From 2-01-FULL-39-10-A sp964565795 (GTDB taxonomy: Bacteria > Patescibacteriota > Microgenomatia > Levybacterales > UBA12049), in the NCBI GenBank assembly GCA_964565795.1, contig CAZMGC010000039.1:1-7776 (forward strand): a DNA stretch of 7,776 bases, written 5' to 3'. The translations under genes and the position numbers were made by a program. Positions 6,074-7,776 of this stretch are shown one piece after another. The notes beneath the pieces are model-generated. The model was not told where the DNA came from. It saw only the letters and a list, made by a program, of their open reading frames with translations, and did no database searches. Numbering within the stretch: position 1 is the first letter of the stretch; every line of letters starts with the position of its first letter.

Positions 6074-6145
6074 AGCGGATGACCGGGATCGAACCGGCGA
6101 CCTTCTCGTTGGCAACGAGACATTCTACCGCTGAACTACATCCGC
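6074..6145 (-). tRNA. tRNA-Gly(GCC)
   Basis: This is a complete 72-nt cloverleaf on the minus strand. Acceptor GCGGATG (6145-6139) pairs with CATCCGC (6081-6075), with discriminator T at 6074. The anticodon loop is TTGCCAA (6115-6109) closed by TCTCG/CGAGA; anticodon GCC (6113-6111) reads glycine GGC/GGT. The T arm has GGTTCGATCCC. CCA is not encoded. It has its own promoter on the minus strand (6184-6156) with a 3-4-nt leader, and a terminator at 6021-5981, so it is a stand-alone transcription unit inside the plus-strand hydrolase cluster. Confidence 0.95.
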
Positions 6146-6155
6146 AAGCCTTAGC

Positions 6156-6184
6156 AGTATAACAAAATAGGCTTATTTACTCAA
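6156..6184 (-). promoter_or_regulatory. Promoter of tRNA-Gly
   Basis: On the minus strand: TTGAGT (6184-6179), a 17-nt spacer, then TATACT (6161-6156) preceded by TGT, an extended -10. Initiation is expected near 6149, about 4 nt before the mature tRNA 5' end. Confidence 0.78.
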
Positions 6185-6191
6185 CTTTTTT

Positions 6192-6205
6192 GTAGTTTGA
6201 ACTAC
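6192..6205. promoter_or_regulatory. 14-bp palindrome between divergent promoters, possible operator
   Basis: GTAGTT (6192-6197) and AACTAC (6200-6205) form a perfect inverted repeat with a 2-bp centre. It lies between the -35 of tRNA-Gly (6179-6184, minus) and the -35 of the 6251 gene (6215-6220, plus), an ordinary position for a dimeric regulator. It could also be chance. Confidence 0.35.
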
Positions 6206-6214
6206 TTTGTTCGG

Positions 6215-6244
6215 TTGACAGATTCGGCCCAAAAGTGCCAAAAT
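6215..6244 (+). promoter_or_regulatory. Promoter of the first GH73-like gene
   Basis: Consensus TTGACA (6215-6220), an 18-nt spacer, then TGC-CAAAAT (hexamer 6239-6244, extended -10). The hexamer ends 6 nt before ATG 6251, the same geometry as the ATPase gene, so the mRNA is predicted to be leaderless. Confidence 0.7.
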
Positions 6245-6250
6245 AGTCTG

Positions 6251-6823
6251 ATGAAAAAGCTTGCTGTCCTAATAAGTTTTTTTCTCGGAACCCCAGTATT
6301 TCTCTTTTTAACATTAGCTTACTTACTACACATTACAGCCTTAAAAAGCTCTGGACAGATATTATCTGAAAGTACACAGGGCATCGCATATGCGGCTCTT
6401 CCTCCCGCTGACAATACAATCGAGAATACTATAATAGAAGAAGATTCAAAAGTTGAAATTGTAAGACAATTTCTGGCTGAAAGAAACTCTCCGCTGGAAC
6501 CATACGCCCCTGACCTCGTTGCAGCAGCAGAAAGATATGACATAGATTTCAGACTTCTTCCAGCAATCTCCGTTCAAGAATCCAACGCATGCAAGAGGAT
6601 TATTAAAGATTCATATAATTGTTGGGGTTGGGGAATATACGGGAGTAAAGTTACCAAATTTAGCAACTATCCCCATGCAATCGAGACTATAACTAAAACA
6701 CTTTCCACTAAATATAGAGATCGCGGGTTAGTTACTCCTTTTGAAATCGCGAGATTATACAACCCAAGCAATACAAATAACTGGGCTGAGAACGTGACCC
6801 ACTTCATGAACGAGCTTAAATAG
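6251..6823 (+). CDS. Exported GH73/lysozyme-like protein, paralogue 1
   Basis: The 190 residues from ATG 6251 consist of a start MKKLAVLISFFLG with a long signal or anchor helix (~4-30), a spacer (~31-65), then one lysozyme-like domain (~68-190). Key features are 'SPLEPYAPD' (80-88), 'YDIDFRLLPAISVQESN' with E110 the probable catalytic acid, 'NCWGWGIYG' (123-131) and a C-terminal 'NWAENVTHFMNEL'. This layout fits the glucosaminidase/GH73 and related lysozyme-fold proteins common in Patescibacteria. Only this copy has C114 and C124 bracketing the substrate-side loop, which could form a disulfide outside the cell. The upstream in-frame ATG 6197 is rejected because the -35/-10 promoter lies between it and 6251. 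No wall-binding domain is present. Confidence 0.8.
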   Translation: MKKLAVLISFFLGTPVFLFLTLAYLLHITALKSSGQILSESTQGIAYAALPPADNTIENTIIEEDSKVEIVRQFLAERNSPLEPYAPDLVAAAERYDIDFRLLPAISVQESNACKRIIKDSYNCWGWGIYGSKVTKFSNYPHAIETITKTLSTKYRDRGLVTPFEIARLYNPSNTNNWAENVTHFMNELK

Positions 6824-6863
6824 CCTCATTCAAGCTTTAATTTAACCTCAAATCTCAAAAGAG

Positions 6864-6894
6864 ACCTATAGCAATCACTTGACAAAACCTATAG
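6864..6894 (+). repeat. Direct repeat ACCTATAG flanking a -35 box
   Basis: ACCTATAG occurs at 6864-6871 and 6887-6894, 23 bp apart, one copy upstream of the TTGACA (6879-6884) and one inside the spacer. This is where a repressor or activator would bind to control the 7004 gene. CTATAGTT (6889-6896) also occurs at 5125-5132, just before the -35 of the LysM-SLT gene. Confidence 0.45.
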
Positions 6895-6908
6895 TTATAT
6901 GATACACT
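6879..6908 (+). promoter_or_regulatory. Promoter of the second GH73-like gene
   Basis: Consensus TTGACA (6879-6884), an 18-nt spacer, then TGA-TACACT (hexamer 6903-6908, extended -10). Initiation is expected near 6915, giving a leader of about 90 nt, unusually long for this window. TATGAT at 6898-6903 is a better hexamer but only 13 nt from the -35. Confidence 0.6.
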
Positions 6909-6917
6909 TCGTTCTAG

Positions 6918-6962
6918 ATCCTAAGGTGCGCCTTTCCAAATGCTCACGTTAGGATTTTTTTT
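6918..6962 (+). terminator. Terminator-like hairpin in the 5' leader (attenuator or upstream-gene terminator)
   Basis: ATCCTAA (6918-6924) pairs with TTAGGAT (6949-6955), extended inward by GTG/CAC (6926-6928/6945-6947). The stem is followed by eight Ts (6955-6962). It may end the 6251 transcript (stop at 6823), but it also lies a few bases after the predicted start of the 7004 transcript. There it would abort synthesis to a ~48-nt RNA unless an alternative fold forms. TTAGG (6949-6953) can instead pair with CCTAA (6965-6969), which would break both this hairpin and the next. A nine-codon frame (ATG 6940, MLTLGFFLA, stop at 6967-6969) crosses the T run, but it has no ribosome site. Confidence 0.68.
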
Positions 6963-6997
6963 GGCCTAATAACCTAGAAGCACTTTCTAGGTAGGCC
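6963..6997 (+). promoter_or_regulatory. Shine-Dalgarno-sequestering hairpin before the 7004 gene
   Basis: GGCCTA (6963-6968) pairs with TAGGCC (6992-6997) and CCTAGAA (6973-6979) with TTCTAGG (6985-6991): a 13-bp stem with a 4-nt bulge (ATAA) and a 5-nt loop. Its 3' arm contains AGGTAGG (6989-6995), whose AGG at 6993-6995 is 8 nt before ATG 7004. This is the clearest Shine-Dalgarno-like site in the window, and it is buried in the stem. The layout resembles a translational off-switch; no known riboswitch aptamer was recognised. Confidence 0.68.
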
Positions 6998-7003
6998 GAA
7001 AAA

Positions 7004-7555
7004 ATGAAGAAACTTCTTACAATAATTTCAGTTTTCATAATGCTTTTAATAAGCACAGGGGAATCTTATGCTTCAAATAAAGCTTCAGGATCTTCTGCAA
7101 AGCTTATTTCAGAAGTGTCTCCATTAGTCGTAGATGACAGAGCTCAGATCCTTGAAGGATTTTTGAAGGAGTATGATTCTCCTTTAGCTCCATATGCCGG
7201 GGACTTTATTAAGTATGCTGATCAATATGATCTTGACTGGAGACTTGTAGCCTCTATCGCTGGGCTTGAGTCTACTTTCGGAAAAAGAATTCCTTATCAG
7301 TCTTATAACGGATGGGGATGGGGAGTATATGGAGATAATGTTATTAGATTCGAATCATGGTCAGAAGGAATTGAAACTATTTCTCATGGACTTAGAACTA
7401 GATACCTTAAAAATGGAGAATATTCCGATCCTTATATAATTGGACCTACTTATGCTGCTTCTCCTACTTGGGCAGTAAGAGTTACATTCTTCATGAATAG
7501 AATGGAAGAATATAGATTAAAAAATGCTAAGTCTACGCTTGCACTAGCCTTATAA
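7004..7555 (+). CDS. Exported GH73/lysozyme-like protein, paralogue 2
   Basis: The 183-residue secreted protein has a classic signal peptide (MKKLLTIISVFIMLLIS..., likely cut near 'SYA-SNK', ~23), a short linker, and one lysozyme-like domain (~45-170). Motifs parallel the upstream paralogue: 'SPLAPYAGD' (59-67), 'YDLDWRLVASIAGLEST' with E89 the probable catalytic acid, 'NGWGWGVYG' (102-110), and 'TWAVRVTFFMNRM' near the end. The two cysteines of paralogue 1 are Phe92 and Gly103 here, or nearby non-Cys residues. It is predicted to cleave peptidoglycan glycan strands or act as a glucosaminidase. Unlike its neighbours it has a ~90-nt structured leader and a Shine-Dalgarno-like AGG, implying different regulation. 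It stops at TAA 7553-7555. Confidence 0.82.
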   Translation: MKKLLTIISVFIMLLISTGESYASNKASGSSAKLISEVSPLVVDDRAQILEGFLKEYDSPLAPYAGDFIKYADQYDLDWRLVASIAGLESTFGKRIPYQSYNGWGWGVYGDNVIRFESWSEGIETISHGLRTRYLKNGEYSDPYIIGPTYAASPTWAVRVTFFMNRMEEYRLKNAKSTLALAL

Positions 7556-7558
7556 AGC

Positions 7559-7587
7559 TTGTTTGTAGCCTTAAATTAAGCTATAAT
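7559..7587 (+). promoter_or_regulatory. Promoter upstream of the structured RNA and tRNA-Leu
   Basis: A consensus TATAAT (7582-7587) lies 17 nt from a weak -35 TTGTTT (7559-7564). There is no TGn extension, unlike the other promoters. Initiation is expected near 7594, about 130 nt before tRNA-Leu. TAGCCTTA is repeated at 7545-7552 and 7566-7573 around the -35. Confidence 0.55.
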
Positions 7588-7593
7588 AAGTTT

Positions 7594-7725
7594 TATCCTG
7601 ACAGCGTCCTTTTGGCCGCAGCCAGGTTCCAATCAAAATGCTTGCATTTTGAAGAAGGAGAAGCCAGCGAAAGGTCAAAATTTCGACGAAGTCGGAATGA
7701 AGACTCAAAGCTGTGTCTTCGACGC
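7594..7725 (+). ncRNA. Candidate structured RNA preceding tRNA-Leu
   Basis: These ~130 bases hold no gene, look GC-richer than the flanks and are rich in complementarity. GCGTC (7604-7608) can close with GACGC (7721-7725), which abuts the tRNA 5' end. CCTTT and TGGC (7608-7616) pair with GCCA and AAAGG (7663-7674). TCAAAATGC/GCATTTTGA (7633-7652) is a perfect 9-bp inverted repeat. TTTCGAC/GTCGGAA (7681-7697) has a GAA loop. GAAGAC/GTCTTC (7699-7720) closes a loop whose GCTGT (7710-7714) could pair with ACAGC (7601-7605) as a pseudoknot, in competition with the closing stem. No match to SRP, tmRNA, 6S or RNase P cores was recognised. It could be an independent small RNA processed from the tRNA, or simply a long tRNA leader. 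Ends are estimated. Confidence 0.45.
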
Positions 7726-7776
7726 GCGGATGTGGTGGAATGGTAGACACGCAAGGTTTAGGACCTTGTGCCGTTA
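7726..7776 (+). tRNA. tRNA-Leu(UAG), 3' end outside the window
   Basis: The acceptor 5' strand GCGGATG (7726-7732) is followed by the D arm with GGTAGAC. The anticodon arm is CAAGG / TTTAGGA / CCTTG (7752-7768), with anticodon TAG at 7759-7761 reading leucine CTA/CTN. The beginning of the long variable arm (TGCCGTTA) typical of tRNA-Leu is visible before the window ends. Confidence 0.93.

Noticed and set aside
6074..6145. Reassigned UGA (glycine) code, as in some Patescibacteria
   Set aside because: The tRNA-Gly anticodon is GCC, and UGA ends the ATPase normally; no in-frame UGA is needed in any gene.
6197..6250. Upstream in-frame ATG of the first GH73-like gene
   Set aside because: The TTGACA and extended -10 promoter lie between it and ATG 6251, and the MKKLAVLIS start at 6251 is a typical signal peptide.
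6915..7003. Known c-di-AMP (ydaO) riboswitch before a wall-hydrolase gene
   Set aside because: The leader is too short and I see none of that aptamer's conserved segments.

Overview
The window reads as AT-rich chromosomal DNA from a small-genome bacterium, most likely a Patescibacteria/CPR member, perhaps Microgenomates-like. That placement is an inference. It rests on three things: the style of the small secreted wall-active proteins (LysM heads, lysozyme-fold domains with the 'PL-PYA' signature), the near absence of Shine-Dalgarno sites, and promoters placed so close to start codons that several mRNAs look leaderless. A run of ten Ns inside a gene indicates a draft, probably metagenomic, assembly. 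TGA acts as a normal stop (the ATPase ends in TGA).

Layout. (1) 1-61: 3' part of tRNA-Gln(UUG), followed directly by a start-less reading frame (61-150) that looks like the last ~29 residues of an RBBP9/YdeN-type serine hydrolase. (2) 181-834: a DUF4386-type membrane protein. (3) 873-3380: a complete P2-like cation-transporting P-type ATPase. (4) 3381-3722: no intact gene; broken open frames suggest a decayed gene. (5) 3723-4310, minus strand: a two-TM protein with a sensor-like extracytoplasmic domain, divergent from what follows. (6) 4422-7555, plus strand: four consecutive exported peptidoglycan-active proteins. These are LysM plus an Rpf-like transglycosylase (interrupted by the N gap), LysM plus an MltB-like SLT domain, and two paralogous single-domain GH73/lysozyme-like proteins. 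A tRNA-Gly(GCC) gene on the minus strand sits in the middle, at 6074-6145. (7) 7594-7725: a GC-richer, hairpin-rich stretch behind its own TATAAT promoter, running into a tRNA-Leu(UAG) cut by the window end.

How the genes may work together. The four hydrolases share a compartment and substrate (cell-wall glycan). They combine two binding/catalytic plans: the same LysM head on two different catalytic folds, and a duplicated LysM-less enzyme. They do not form one operon, because each has its own promoter. Almost every promoter in the window carries an extended -10 (TGn plus a TATAAT-like hexamer). In four protein genes the hexamer ends 6-8 nt before the start codon, so those mRNAs are probably leaderless. 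The first and last hydrolase genes differ: they have structured leaders (a GAAA-capped hairpin at 4390-4411; a terminator-like hairpin plus a Shine-Dalgarno-sequestering hairpin at 6918-6997), suggesting post-initiation control. The strongest leads for new biology are the 6864-7003 control region, the structured RNA before tRNA-Leu, and the hydrolase cluster itself.
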